From NCBI RefSeq assembly GCF_000165465.1, contig NC_017455.1, positions 992,001-1,056,000 on the forward strand: 64,000 nucleotides of DNA, given 5' to 3'. Position numbers and translations under genes: made by a program. Source of the DNA: Halanaerobium praevalens DSM 2228 (GTDB lineage Bacteria; Bacillota; Halanaerobiia; Halanaerobiales; Halanaerobiaceae). Below, piece after piece: positions 36,340 through 45,591 of this stretch. The first letter of the stretch is position 1; each line of letters starts with the position of its first letter. Under the pieces are notes generated by a model. That model did not search any database. It saw only the letters and a list, made by a program, of their open reading frames with translations, and was not told where the DNA came from.

Positions 36340-37422
36340 ATGAAGCATAATAAAATAATATATTTAACAGCCTTCCTCTTATCATTATCCCTTATCCTGC
36401 TGCTGGAGGCTAGTTCCTTGAGGCTTCTGGCAGAGGATATAAAACCTAAAGAAAAAAAAGAGGTAGAAATCGAACTATTATTATCTGCTTCTAAAGCTTT
36501 TGCTGGTGATTTAGAGTCAGAACAGCAGCAAACAAACGGGCCAGCAGAATCTTCAAAACCGGAAGTAGATAAAAATAGTTCAGCACCTAAAAAAGAAGTA
36601 ACTACAGAAAAAACTCAAATCGATAAAAAAGTAAAAGAAGAAGTTAAAAAGGTTGAACCAGTTAAAAAAGAGGTTATTGAAACTAAAAAAGTTACAAAGA
36701 CAGCCAAAAAGCAGGTAAAAACAAAATCTAAACCAAAGCCTAAACAAAATAAAGTTAAAGCAGAGCCAGCTAAAAAAGTGGAAAAAGAAGCAAAAAATGA
36801 AGAAATAGAAAAAGAAACTAAAACAGAAGCTCCAGCCTGGCTAAAAGATTCAAAAACTAAAGCAAAAGCTGAGACTAAAGCAAAGAATAGAGAAAAATTT
36901 GATTTAGATAATTTTCTAGAAAAAATAGAAAGTGAAAAAGACACTGAAAATAATAATCAGTCAAAATCAACTGCTGCTAAAAGTAAGCAGGAGTCAAAGC
37001 AAGCAGCAAATAGCTCTAATTCAGCTGCAGATAGTCAAAAAACTAAAACAGCTAGAGCTCAAACAGCAGAAAGTTCTGAAAATAATAAAGAAACAGCAGA
37101 TAAGGGGAATTCAAATAAAGTCTATGATTTACGTCAGGGTAACTCAGACAATTTAAAAAAGCCGGGCATCAAAAACTATTCTCAGCCTAAATATCCTGCT
37201 AATTTAAGAAAAAGAGATATTGAAGGAAAAGTAATAGTTTCTTTAAGAATCGACAAAAAAGGGCAGGTCCATGACTTAAAAATCAGTCAGAGCTCAGGTT
37301 ATGAATCATTTGATCAAGCCGCTTTAAAAGCAGTTTCAAATTGGGAATTTAAAGCTGCAGCTAAAGCTGGTAAAAAAGTTGAAGTAATTGTCAATCTTCC
37401 CATTCGTTTTAAGTTAAATTAA
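36340..37422 (+). CDS. tonB: TonB energy-transducing protein
   Basis: 360 residues. One N-terminal membrane anchor (7-25) leads into a long Lys/Glu/Ala/Pro-rich linker (about 35-270) able to span the periplasm. The C-terminal TonB domain follows: PKYPANLRKRDIEGKVIVSL, then SSGYESFDQAALKAV and PIRFKLN. Of three in-frame ATGs (36331, 36334, 36340) I chose 36340, nine bases after AGAAAGG. It follows the receptor by 32 bases, so the receptor and its energiser are co-transcribed. Confidence 0.92.
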   Translation: MKHNKIIYLTAFLLSLSLILLLEASSLRLLAEDIKPKEKKEVEIELLLSASKAFAGDLESEQQQTNGPAESSKPEVDKNSSAPKKEVTTEKTQIDKKVKEEVKKVEPVKKEVIETKKVTKTAKKQVKTKSKPKPKQNKVKAEPAKKVEKEAKNEEIEKETKTEAPAWLKDSKTKAKAETKAKNREKFDLDNFLEKIESEKDTENNNQSKSTAAKSKQESKQAANSSNSAADSQKTKTARAQTAESSENNKETADKGNSNKVYDLRQGNSDNLKKPGIKNYSQPKYPANLRKRDIEGKVIVSLRIDKKGQVHDLKISQSSGYESFDQAALKAVSNWEFKAAAKAGKKVEVIVNLPIRFKLN

Positions 37423-37436
37423 ATGGAGGTCTAATT

Positions 37437-38084
37437 ATGATTACAGAGTTTATCAAAACAGCAGGGGTGGTTGCCTATCCATTACTTTTAGCAGCCTTTG
37501 TAATGATTTTTATTATAATTGAAAGATCTATAGTTTTTATTTTAAATTATCGGAGCATTAATAAAGAAAAATATTTAAAGGCAGTTTTAAATTTTGATTC
37601 AGAAAAACCAAAAAAAAGTATTTTAGCCAATAAAAAAGGAATTGCAGCCGAAATTTATTATAATTTATTAAAAAGAAAGCCCAAAAATAGAGAAGAATTC
37701 AGTTTATATTTAGATGCTGAAGAAGTAGATAAATTACCTGAATTAGAAAAACACTTAGGATTTTTAAACTTTATTGCTCAGGCTGCCCCCACTCTAGGAC
37801 TTTTAGGTACAGTAAGTGGCATGATCACTACTTTTCAAGTGCTTGGAGTTGGTGGTAATCCAGAGCAGATGGCTTTAGGTATTTCAGAAGCTTTATTTAC
37901 TACAGCTGCAGGTTTAATAATTTCTCTACCAGCAGCAGCTTTTTACCATTATTTTTATTCTAGGCTTGAAAAACTGCATAATCAGCTTAATAACTTAAGA
38001 TTAGAAAGTGAATCACTGCTTTTTAAAGAAGAATTGAAGGAGACTCAAAAGAAGGAGTCTGATCAGAATGAAGTATCAGCCTAA
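37437..38084 (+). CDS. exbB: ExbB/MotA/TolQ family proton channel
   Basis: 215 residues with three membrane segments: about 12-33 at the N-terminus, then FIAQAAPTLGLLGTVSGMITTFQVL and FTTAAGLIISLPAAAFYHYFY, the conserved helices of the family. It forms the proton-conducting motor with ExbD that powers TonB. TGGAGG precedes the ATG. It overlaps exbD by 17 bases. Confidence 0.95.
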   Translation: MITEFIKTAGVVAYPLLLAAFVMIFIIIERSIVFILNYRSINKEKYLKAVLNFDSEKPKKSILANKKGIAAEIYYNLLKRKPKNREEFSLYLDAEEVDKLPELEKHLGFLNFIAQAAPTLGLLGTVSGMITTFQVLGVGGNPEQMALGISEALFTTAAGLIISLPAAAFYHYFYSRLEKLHNQLNNLRLESESLLFKEELKETQKKESDQNEVSA

Positions 38085-38466
38085 AAAAAGAGATTCAGCT
38101 CTTAATCTGGCTCCCATGATTGATATTGTTTTTTTGCTTTTAATTTTCTTTTTAGTTTCTTCCACACTACAGGGAGAAGAGTCTCTTTATAAGATTACTG
38201 TTCCTAATAGTAATTTAGGTCAAAGTGCAGCTGAACAGAGGATTAGTGTCTTTTTAGATAAAAATAATAAGATATACTTTCAGGAAAAAGAATATAAAAA
38301 AGAGCAGATAAAGCAGTTGTTTGCTGTAATTCCAGCTGCTAAAGATAATAAAATTAAAATTTATGCAGACCAGAAAAGTAATTTTGAAGCAATAGTATTT
38401 TTAATCGAAGAGTTTAAAGAGAGGGATTATAAAAATATTTCTTTTGCTTTAAGAGAAAAAAATTAA
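38068..38466 (+). CDS. exbD: ExbD/TolR family biopolymer transport protein
   Basis: 132 residues. One membrane helix with the essential Asp (D19) in LAPMIDIVFLLLIFFLVSS, then a periplasmic domain with a YADQKSNFEAIVFLIEEFK region. Partner of ExbB in the TonB motor. The start lies inside exbB. Confidence 0.94.
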   Translation: MKYQPKKRDSALNLAPMIDIVFLLLIFFLVSSTLQGEESLYKITVPNSNLGQSAAEQRISVFLDKNNKIYFQEKEYKKEQIKQLFAVIPAAKDNKIKIYADQKSNFEAIVFLIEEFKERDYKNISFALREKN

Positions 38467-38487
38467 AATATTTATCTTAAAAAGAAT

Positions 38488-38514
38488 AAAGGAATTACTT
38501 AGTTTTATGCGAAT
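38488..38514 (+). promoter_or_regulatory. Sigma-H-like promoter of the SIMPL-domain gene
   Basis: AAAGGAATT (38488-38496) fully matches RnAGGAwWW. After 11 bases comes TGCGAAT (38508-38514), six of seven to RnnGAAT. A start near 38521 leaves a 50-base leader to the ATG at 38574. Confidence 0.45.
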
Positions 38515-38573
38515 TATATAAATAAGAGCTTAATAAATATAATATCTTAATTAAGTAAAATGGAGGCGATTTT

Positions 38574-39353
38574 ATGAATAGAAATACAGGCATGTTTTTA
38601 GTCTTTTTAGCTTTAATTTTATTATCGGTTTTAGTTGTTAATGGTCTATATTTTAACAGTCCAGTTGTGGAAGCTCCTCAAAATCAAACAGAAAGTGTTA
38701 GTCAGCAAAAAGATAATACTAATGATCATATCGCTACTAATTTAAGCATTAATCAAGAACAAGAATATGATCCAGATTTAGTTGAAGTACTTATTGGTTT
38801 TGAAAGTCAAAGTAAAGAACAGTCTGAAGCTGTAGAGGAAAACAATCAAACTGTTAGTAAGTTAATGGAAATACTTAAAGCGGCTGATTTAGAAAAAATA
38901 GAAACTCAAGGTTTTAGGGTTTATCCTACTAGTAAATATGATAAAGAAAAAGAAGAAAGTATTAGATATTATGTAGTTAATAACCAAATAAAATTTAGTT
39001 CTAAAGATTTAGGTGAGTTACCAGTTCTTTTAGCTGATTTACTAGATGCAGGAGCTAATAGAATAATTAATCTCAATTATGATTTAGAAAACAAAGAACA
39101 AGTCTTAGAAGAAGTTACTAATTTGGCTTTAAATTCTCTTAAAGAAAAGGCAAATTTTATGGCCACAAATTTAGACAAAGAAAATTATAGAATTAAAGAA
39201 ATTAACTTAGGTACTCAAAATATATATAGAAGTAATTCACCTATGAAAACTATGCTTAGAAGTGAAACCCTTGATCAGAGTTCTGAGGTTCCCTTAGCTG
39301 AACAAAAAGTAAATATTAGAGTTTCTGTATCAGCTAGAATTGAATTATATTAA
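38574..39353 (+). CDS. SIMPL-domain (DUF541) exported protein
   Basis: 259 residues. An N-terminal membrane segment or uncleaved signal (about 7-26) is followed by a low-complexity Gln/Asn linker and a SIMPL domain. That domain shows the repeated pattern SKEQSEAVEENNQTVSKLMEIL, IETQGFRVYPTSKYD and a C-terminal VNIRVSVSARIELY. SIMPL proteins are periplasmic or envelope proteins of largely unknown function, forming oligomers. A strong TGGAGG precedes the ATG. It has its own promoter-like element. Confidence 0.85.
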   Translation: MNRNTGMFLVFLALILLSVLVVNGLYFNSPVVEAPQNQTESVSQQKDNTNDHIATNLSINQEQEYDPDLVEVLIGFESQSKEQSEAVEENNQTVSKLMEILKAADLEKIETQGFRVYPTSKYDKEKEESIRYYVVNNQIKFSSKDLGELPVLLADLLDAGANRIINLNYDLENKEQVLEEVTNLALNSLKEKANFMATNLDKENYRIKEINLGTQNIYRSNSPMKTMLRSETLDQSSEVPLAEQKVNIRVSVSARIELY

Positions 39354-39355
39354 TT

Positions 39356-39388
39356 AAAAAGCTGAGTGCTTTAAGCACTCAGCTTTTA
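39356..39388. terminator. Bidirectional terminator between the SIMPL gene and trkA
   Basis: GCTGAGTGCT-TTA-AGCACTCAGC (39361-39383) is a perfect ten-pair stem with A-rich and T-rich flanks, usable on both strands by the converging genes. Confidence 0.9.
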
Positions 39389-40063
39389 TTATTTATTATT
39401 TAGCAAAAAGTCTGCAGCGCTTTTCATATCTAGCTCTGAGGCAACTAAAAATACTTGGTTGCCCGCAAAAATCTCTCTATTACCTCTAGGAACAATATAT
39501 CGATCTTGAGCTTTATCATAAATACCGGCAATTACACAGTTTTCAGGAAAGTTTTTTTGGCTAACTATATCTGAAATTTTCATTCCTGAAATCCTTGAAT
39601 CAGAAGGAATGGTCAAAATTGAAACTTCTGCCTTACCATCACCTAAAGAAGCTACTTTACGCACATCTGGCTGCTCAATATCTGTTATAAAACGATCTAC
39701 AATTAATTCCATAGTTGCCGCAATATTAGTAGCACCAGCCATTTCATAAGCATTTTCATATTCAGGTTCTCTCATTCTAACTAATATTTTTTCTACTCCA
39801 AAATTTTTAGCTAAAAGTGAAAAAGATAGATTATCAGCATCATCACGCATTACTGCAATTGCTACATCACATTTTTCTATTCCAGCCTCTTTTAAAATAT
39901 CAATTCTAGTTGCACTTCCTAAAACAGTTACTGCTCCATAACGACTATATATTTTTTCTGCTACACTTTGTTTTTTTTCAATTACAATTACATCATGTTT
40001 TTGGACTAAACTTTTGGTTAAATTCCTCCCAGCAATACCTCCACCAGCAATAATAATATACAT
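39389..40063 (-). CDS. trkA: Trk potassium-uptake regulatory subunit TrkA
   Basis: 224 residues: one Rossmann NAD-binding RCK-N domain beginning IIAGGGIAGRNLTKSLV and one RCK-C domain (VSILTIPSDSRISGMKISD onward). It is a half-size TrkA (one RCK unit, against two in Escherichia coli), like KtrA/TrkA in Firmicutes, and gates the TrkH pore. The gene follows trkH on the minus strand by 28 bases. It begins with ATG behind GGAGG and ends in the shared terminator. Confidence 0.93.
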   Translation of the reverse strand: MYIIIAGGGIAGRNLTKSLVQKHDVIVIEKKQSVAEKIYSRYGAVTVLGSATRIDILKEAGIEKCDVAIAVMRDDADNLSFSLLAKNFGVEKILVRMREPEYENAYEMAGATNIAATMELIVDRFITDIEQPDVRKVASLGDGKAEVSILTIPSDSRISGMKISDIVSQKNFPENCVIAGIYDKAQDRYIVPRGNREIFAGNQVFLVASELDMKSAADFLLNNK

Positions 40064-40091
40064 CTTTTTACCTCCAATTTATAAAATTAAA

Positions 40092-41582
40092 TTAATTTTT
40101 CCAAGCATTTTTGTTAAGTAAAATAATAATGGGAATAATTTCTAGCCTTCCTGCTAGCATTCCAATAATATAGGTTAACTTAATAATTGGGGAAAGGGAA
40201 GCCATTTTTTCAACTGAAAAGAAAAAAGGTCCAATATTTCCCATAGCAGAAAACATTCCTGAAAAAGACTGCCAACCATTCAGGTCAGAAAAAATAGAAG
40301 TTATAATTCCTCCAATTACAATTAAAATAAGCCAAAATGAAAATAAGCCTGTTAATTTATTAATTTCATCACTTTTAATAATTTTTTTATCTAAAGTAAC
40401 AGGTAGAACTGCATGATTTGGTAAATATATTTTTTTGATTTCTCTTTTAAATAAGCCACCTAAAATATTTAAACGCATTACTTTGATTCCACCTGATGTT
40501 GAACCAACACTACCCCCAATTAACATAAAAACTAGAAATATTTGTCGAGCAGCAGCTGGGAAAAAACTAGAGTTAATATCATGTGTTCCAAATCCAGTTG
40601 TAGTAATAATAGAAGTAACTTGGAAAATAGTTTTTCTAAAAACTGCTTCTAACTTAAAATTACCAGCTGTATTTAAACTTATAATTAAAAAACTAATAAA
40701 AATTGTAGAATATAAAATTAATTTAATAAAAGTTTTAAACTCACTATTTTTTTTAATGCTCTCAAAATCTTTAGTGAAAAATCTAAAATGAAGTAAGAAA
40801 TTTACTCCACCTAAAAACATAAAAAATGTTATTACATATTCAATTAGAATATAGTTTTGATAGCCACTGTTGGCAAAATAAGCTATACTAGCATCATAAC
40901 TAGAAAAGCCACCAGTTGATAAAGTTGTAAAGCTATGAGTTATTGCATCAAAAGGTGATAAGCCTAATGAAATTAGAATAACAGTTTCTAAAAACATAAA
41001 GCCTAAATAAATTATCCACAATATTTTTACTGTTTTAAAGACATTTGGTACAGGTCTTGAAACATTTATTTTATGACTTTCTGCACTAAAAAGTTGCCAG
41101 GTTTCACCTTGGGCTCTAGTAGAAATTAAAAGAAAAAATGTCAAAATACCAAGACCACCTAAAAGCTGCATTAAACTTCTCCAAAAAATAATTGATTGAG
41201 GCATTTTGTCTAAACCTGTAAAAACAGTAATTCCAGTAGTAGTAAAACCACTTACGGCCTCAAAAAGAGAATCGATAAAAGATTTTTCGATTCCAATCAT
41301 AAAAGGTATAGCACCTAAGATTGAAACAATAAGCCAACCTAATGAACATAAAAGCATGGCCGTAGTTAGATCAATATAAATATTATTAGCATCAGTTGGT
41401 AATTTAAGTAAAGTTCCAGTTAAAAGCGAGATAATAATAGTATAATAAAAAGCTTTATAAATAACTGTTCCTGCTTGATTGATAAAAGCTAAAATCAAGG
41501 GAGCTACTATTATAAAGGCCATAATAAAAGCTAGAATACTTAAAAAATATAAAATAGTATTATATTTAGTAGATTTAATCAA
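40092..41582 (-). CDS. trkH: Trk potassium-uptake membrane subunit TrkH
   Basis: 496 residues, four pore-forming M1-P-M2 repeats. Filter segments are visible: TTTGITVF, LSTGGFSSYD, TTGFGTHD and GSTSGGIKVMR, all with the glycine filter residue. With TrkA it imports K+ in exchange for the proton gradient, which suits a halophile that balances salt with potassium. The start is TTG 41582 behind AAGGAGG. A TATAAT lies further upstream in the divergent gap with dprA, but no good -35 is seen. Confidence 0.95.
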   Translation of the reverse strand: MIKSTKYNTILYFLSILAFIMAFIIVAPLILAFINQAGTVIYKAFYYTIIISLLTGTLLKLPTDANNIYIDLTTAMLLCSLGWLIVSILGAIPFMIGIEKSFIDSLFEAVSGFTTTGITVFTGLDKMPQSIIFWRSLMQLLGGLGILTFFLLISTRAQGETWQLFSAESHKINVSRPVPNVFKTVKILWIIYLGFMFLETVILISLGLSPFDAITHSFTTLSTGGFSSYDASIAYFANSGYQNYILIEYVITFFMFLGGVNFLLHFRFFTKDFESIKKNSEFKTFIKLILYSTIFISFLIISLNTAGNFKLEAVFRKTIFQVTSIITTTGFGTHDINSSFFPAAARQIFLVFMLIGGSVGSTSGGIKVMRLNILGGLFKREIKKIYLPNHAVLPVTLDKKIIKSDEINKLTGLFSFWLILIVIGGIITSIFSDLNGWQSFSGMFSAMGNIGPFFFSVEKMASLSPIIKLTYIIGMLAGRLEIIPIIILLNKNAWKN

Positions 41583-41682
41583 TTAAATACCTCCTTGGTT
41601 TAAAATTTAAATCAAATTATTTTCAAGCTTAATTATAGTATTCAAGAATTATTTTTAAGCTCCTTTAAATTAAAGAAAATAT

Positions 41683-41711
41683 TTGCTTTTAACATAATTT
41701 GGATATATAAT
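41683..41711 (+). promoter_or_regulatory. Promoter of dprA
   Basis: TTGCTT (41683-41688), 17-base spacer, TATAAT (41706-41711). A start near 41718 leaves a leader of about 19 bases that includes the TTAGGAGG ribosome-binding site. Confidence 0.6.
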
Positions 41712-41736
41712 GAGATTAAAAATTAGGAGGTAAATT

Positions 41737-42879
41737 ATGGATATTAATCAATTTTCAGTAATTTTTTTAAATGATCTAAATGGTTTTGGACCTAAAACAA
41801 TTGCGAATTTAATTAAAAAATTTGATGATTTAAACAAATTGTGGTATTTAAAAACAAAAACACTCAAAAATTTAGGCTTAAGTTCTGATCAAATAAAAAT
41901 ATTTAATAAAAATAAAGATAAATTTAGGCCTAAAAAAATAAAAAAAGAATTGAAAAATAAAAATATTAAATTCCTTACATTATATAATGATAATTATCCT
42001 AAAAAATTAAGAATGATCTATGACCCTCCTCCCGTTATTTTTTATCAAGGAGAAACTAATTTTCAATTACCTGCCGTTGCGATTATTGGTTCTCGAAACT
42101 CAACAGTTTATGGACGTAAAATTGCTTTTTCGACTGCTTCTAAATTAGCGAAATTAGGAATAAATATTATTAGTGGACTGGCAAATGGAATAGATAGTAC
42201 TGCTCACAAAGGAGCATTGTCAGTTGAATTAGGAATTACAACTGCAATTTTAGGCAATGGTTTTGATTTTCTTTACCCTTCTCAAAATAAACTGTTAGCT
42301 CAAAAAATAACTGAAAATGGATTGATGATAACAGAATTTAATCCAAATAAGCCTCCTAAAGCTAAACATTTTCCAAGACGTAATCGAATAATTAGTGCTT
42401 TAGCTGATTTGATTTTGGTAATAGAAGCAGGTGCTAAAAGTGGAACTTTAATTACTGTTGATTATGCTCTGGAACAGGGTAAAGAAGTTATGGCAGTACC
42501 TGGTAATATAGATCGGCCCAATTCTATAGGTGCTAATCGGTTATTAAAAAAAGGAGCAGCTGTTTTCACCCAAGTTAGTGATGTTAAAGATTACTTAAGT
42601 GCTTATTTGCAGCAAAAGCAAGATAAAAATGACTTTGTAATTAATTCTCAAAAGCTTAATACTCTTTATCCTAAATTAAATGCAGCAGAAATTAAAGTTC
42701 TAAAATTATTTCAACATGAAGTTGAAATCTATTATGATGATCTACTTAAATTAAGTAATCTAACTGAGACAATACTTGATCAAATACTAGTAAAATTTGA
42801 GTTAATGGAGCTTATAATTCGCTTACGGGGAAAAAAATATCAATTTAAGGGTTTACAAAAGCTAATTCAACCAATATAA
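41737..42879 (+). CDS. dprA: DNA-processing protein DprA
   Basis: 380 residues. An N-terminal helix-hairpin-helix/SAM-like region, then the Rossmann DprA core: AIIGSRNSTVYGRKIAFS, IISGLANGIDSTAHKGAL, FPRRNRIISALADLILVIEAG and SGTLITVDYALEQGK. A C-terminal winged-helix (DML1-like) follows. It loads RecA on incoming single-stranded DNA in transformation. With comM this hints at competence genes, although both are also kept in non-competent species. Confidence 0.95.
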   Translation: MDINQFSVIFLNDLNGFGPKTIANLIKKFDDLNKLWYLKTKTLKNLGLSSDQIKIFNKNKDKFRPKKIKKELKNKNIKFLTLYNDNYPKKLRMIYDPPPVIFYQGETNFQLPAVAIIGSRNSTVYGRKIAFSTASKLAKLGINIISGLANGIDSTAHKGALSVELGITTAILGNGFDFLYPSQNKLLAQKITENGLMITEFNPNKPPKAKHFPRRNRIISALADLILVIEAGAKSGTLITVDYALEQGKEVMAVPGNIDRPNSIGANRLLKKGAAVFTQVSDVKDYLSAYLQQKQDKNDFVINSQKLNTLYPKLNAAEIKVLKLFQHEVEIYYDDLLKLSNLTETILDQILVKFELMELIIRLRGKKYQFKGLQKLIQPI

Positions 42880-42941
42880 TAATATACTAGTTGAAGATTT
42901 TAATAATAGGGAGGCCTAAGGGGCAAAAATGCCAGAATACT

Positions 42942-43430
42942 ATGAATAAAAATATAGTTGAAATTTTAAGTGTCCTTATTCAAAAAATGATTCAAGATAA
43001 GGACTTATCAAAACAGCGTGAAGAAATTACAGTGGAATTAGAAGATGAAGGCTATACAATAGAAGATATAAATGAAGCATTTGATATTGTTTTTGAAGAA
43101 GTAATTGAATTAGAGGAAAATGATTTTTATAATGATTTAGAAATGACAAGTGGTTATAATAGAGTATTTACAGATATTGAAAAATTCTACTTTAATAAAG
43201 AAACTAAAACTATAATTTATAAATTAAATAATTTAGCTGTCTTAAAAGCCGAAGAATTAGAAAGTATTATTCAGCAAATGATGTATATGGGGATTGGACA
43301 TGATTTAGAAGCCGATCTTATTTGGGAAATAATTAATGAAGAAGTAGATAGTACAGAAGTAATGTTGAAAATAGCAACTGAAATTGAAGAGTTTAAAGGT
43401 AATTTTTTAAAACAAGAAGTAGTAAACTAA
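42942..43430 (+). CDS. smg: DUF494/Smg family protein
   Basis: 162 residues, acidic and helical. The N-terminal NIVEILSVLIQKMIQDKDLS and the C-terminal block MMYMGIGHDLEADLIWEIINEEVDS match the Smg family (between dprA and topA in many bacteria), whose function is unknown. I chose ATG 42942; the in-frame TTG at 42891 adds 17 non-conserved residues. No clear ribosome-binding site precedes 42942. A tiny frame (ATG 42929 to TAA 42949, six residues) with GGGAGG upstream overlaps it and may couple translation. Confidence 0.82.
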   Translation: MNKNIVEILSVLIQKMIQDKDLSKQREEITVELEDEGYTIEDINEAFDIVFEEVIELEENDFYNDLEMTSGYNRVFTDIEKFYFNKETKTIIYKLNNLAVLKAEELESIIQQMMYMGIGHDLEADLIWEIINEEVDSTEVMLKIATEIEEFKGNFLKQEVVN

Positions 43431-43457
43431 TAAAGGTTTACTGGAGGTATCAATTTA

Positions 43458-45536
43458 ATGGCAAAGAAAAAGAAAAAATTGGTGATTGTTGAATCACCTG
43501 CAAAGGCAAAGACTATTAAGAAATTTTTAGGCAAAGATTATAAAGTGGAAGCTTCAATGGGACATGTTAGAGATTTACCTAAAAGTAAATTAGGAATTGA
43601 CTTAGAATCTGATTTCGAACCAAATTATATAACCATTAGAGGTAAAGGAAAAACTTTAAATAAGTTAAGAAAAGCTGCTAAAAAAAGTAAAGAAGTATAT
43701 CTTGCAACTGACCCTGATAGAGAAGGAGAAGCTATTTCATGGCATTTAGCTTATGCTCTTAAATTATCTGATCAGGAAAATAATAGGATAGAATTTAATG
43801 AAATTACTAAAAATGCAATTCAAAATGCAATAAAAAATCCTAGAAATATAAATAAAGATCTAGTTGATGCTCAGCAAGCTCGGCGTTTATTAGATAGAAT
43901 AGTTGGTTATCGCTTAAGCCCACTACTGTGGAAAAAAGTACGTAAAGGTTTAAGTGCAGGCCGTGTTCAGTCAGTAGCTGTAAAAATAATTTGTAAGCGA
44001 GAAGAAGAAATTAGAGATTTTGATGAAGAAGAATATTGGAGTCTAGAAGTTGAACTAAAAAATGATGAAAATCAAACTTTAAAAGCTGACTTATATAGAA
44101 TTGATAATAAAAAATATAATTTGGCCACCCAAGAAGAAGTAGAGCAAGTAGTTGAAGCTATTAAAAAAGAAGAGTTTGAGATTATAAAAGTAAAAAAACG
44201 CAAAAGAAAACGCAATCCCAAATCTCCTTTTACAACTTCTACTTTACAGCAGCGAGCTTCTACTAAACTTAATTTCACTGCTAAAAAGACGATGTATATA
44301 GCTCAACAGTTATATGAGGGGATAGATATTGGTAGTTCTGGGACTGTAGGTTTAATTTCTTATATTAGAACTGATAGTACTAGACTTTCTAATGAAGCTA
44401 AAAAAGGAGCTAAAGATTATATTTTAGCTGAATTTGGTACCGATTTCTTAAAAAAGAAAAAGGAAAAATCAAAAAAGAATGCTAATGCTCAGGATGCTCA
44501 TGAAGCCATTAGACCTACTGATACTCAAAGAACACCTGAGAAAATTAAAAAGCATTTATCAAAAGATCAATTTAAATTATATGATTTAATTTGGAAAAGA
44601 TTTATTGCTAGTCAAATGAGTTCTGCTCTTTATCAAAATATATCTGCCCAATTTAAAGTTGGGGAAAAATATAAATTTAGAGTTAGTGGTTCTCGACTTT
44701 TATTCCCAGGTCATTTGATTTTAACAGGTAAAGAAAAAGAAAAAGATATTGATTTACCTGTTTTAACAGAGGGAGAAAAATATAAATTAATAAAAACAAA
44801 TCCCGAGCAGCATTTTACTACTCCTCCACCTAGATTTTCAGAGGCTTCTTTAGTTAAAACACTAGAAGAAGAAGGAATAGGAAGGCCGAGCACCTATGCT
44901 CCAACTCTTTCGACAATTGAATCTAGGGATTATGTCAAAAAAGAAGGTCGCTATTTTGAACCAACTGAATTAGGAGAAACAGTTACTAAATTATTAACCG
45001 AATATTTTCCAGATGTAACTGATGTAGAATTTACAGCGGAATTAGAAAAAAACTTAGATGAAATTGAAAACGGGAATAAAGATTGGAAACAAATTTTAAG
45101 AGATTTTTATGAACCTTTTTATCAACGCTTAGAAAATGCCAGAGAAAATATGGAAAGTGTTAATATTGTTGAAGAAACTGATGAAGTTTGTGATAAATGT
45201 GGCAGTCCAATGGTAGTTAAATATGGACGCTATGGCAAATTTTTAGCTTGTTCCAGTTATCCCGAATGCAAAAACACTAAACCTTATTTAGTTAGAACTG
45301 GTGTTGATTGTCCAGATTGTGAAGAAGGAGAGATTATTGAGAGAACCTCAAAAAAGGGACGAACTTTTTACGGTTGCAGTAATTATCCAGACTGTAATTT
45401 TATGGTTTGGAATAAGCCTGTTGAAAAACCTTGTCCCAAATGTAAAAGCTTAATGGTTGAGAAAACTACTAAAGCTAAAGGTAAACATCATAAGTGTACA
45501 AACAAAGAATGTGGACATATAGAAAAAGTTGATTAA
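43458..45536 (+). CDS. topA: DNA topoisomerase I
   Basis: 692 residues, type IA topoisomerase relaxing negative supercoils. The Toprim domain starts VIVESPAKAKTIKKFLG and includes ATDPDREGEAISWHLA. The active-site tyrosine is Y302 in SYIRTDSTRLS. Three C-terminal four-cysteine zinc modules follow (from CDKCGSP, CPDCEEG and CPKCKSL). GGAGG precedes the ATG. In Bacillus trmFO and xerC/codV come next; here a 279-base gap leads straight to hslV. Confidence 0.97.
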   Translation: MAKKKKKLVIVESPAKAKTIKKFLGKDYKVEASMGHVRDLPKSKLGIDLESDFEPNYITIRGKGKTLNKLRKAAKKSKEVYLATDPDREGEAISWHLAYALKLSDQENNRIEFNEITKNAIQNAIKNPRNINKDLVDAQQARRLLDRIVGYRLSPLLWKKVRKGLSAGRVQSVAVKIICKREEEIRDFDEEEYWSLEVELKNDENQTLKADLYRIDNKKYNLATQEEVEQVVEAIKKEEFEIIKVKKRKRKRNPKSPFTTSTLQQRASTKLNFTAKKTMYIAQQLYEGIDIGSSGTVGLISYIRTDSTRLSNEAKKGAKDYILAEFGTDFLKKKKEKSKKNANAQDAHEAIRPTDTQRTPEKIKKHLSKDQFKLYDLIWKRFIASQMSSALYQNISAQFKVGEKYKFRVSGSRLLFPGHLILTGKEKEKDIDLPVLTEGEKYKLIKTNPEQHFTTPPPRFSEASLVKTLEEEGIGRPSTYAPTLSTIESRDYVKKEGRYFEPTELGETVTKLLTEYFPDVTDVEFTAELEKNLDEIENGNKDWKQILRDFYEPFYQRLENARENMESVNIVEETDEVCDKCGSPMVVKYGRYGKFLACSSYPECKNTKPYLVRTGVDCPDCEEGEIIERTSKKGRTFYGCSNYPDCNFMVWNKPVEKPCPKCKSLMVEKTTKAKGKHHKCTNKECGHIEKVD

Positions 45537-45548
45537 GTTTTATTTATT

Positions 45549-45591
45549 AAAAGCTTTCTCTGGAAATGAACAATTTTCTGGAGAAAGCTTT
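45549..45591 (+). terminator. Hairpin downstream of topA
   Basis: AAGCTTTCTC (45551-45560) and GAGAAAGCTT (45581-45590) are exact ten-base inverted repeats, but the tail is TAAAATTTGTT and the loop is 20 bases. It is probably a terminator or transcript 3' end. The remainder of the 279-base gap holds the hslV promoter. Confidence 0.5.

Noticed and set aside
36615-36944. Minus-strand open frame across tonB
   Set aside because: A shadow of the repetitive Lys/Glu/Pro linker; no start signals.
45568-45590. CodY-box-like sequence (AATTTTCTG...) upstream of hslVU-codY
   Set aside because: Only the first nine bases match the 15-base consensus, the rest mismatch, and it is part of the post-topA hairpin; such matches are expected by chance in AT-rich DNA.
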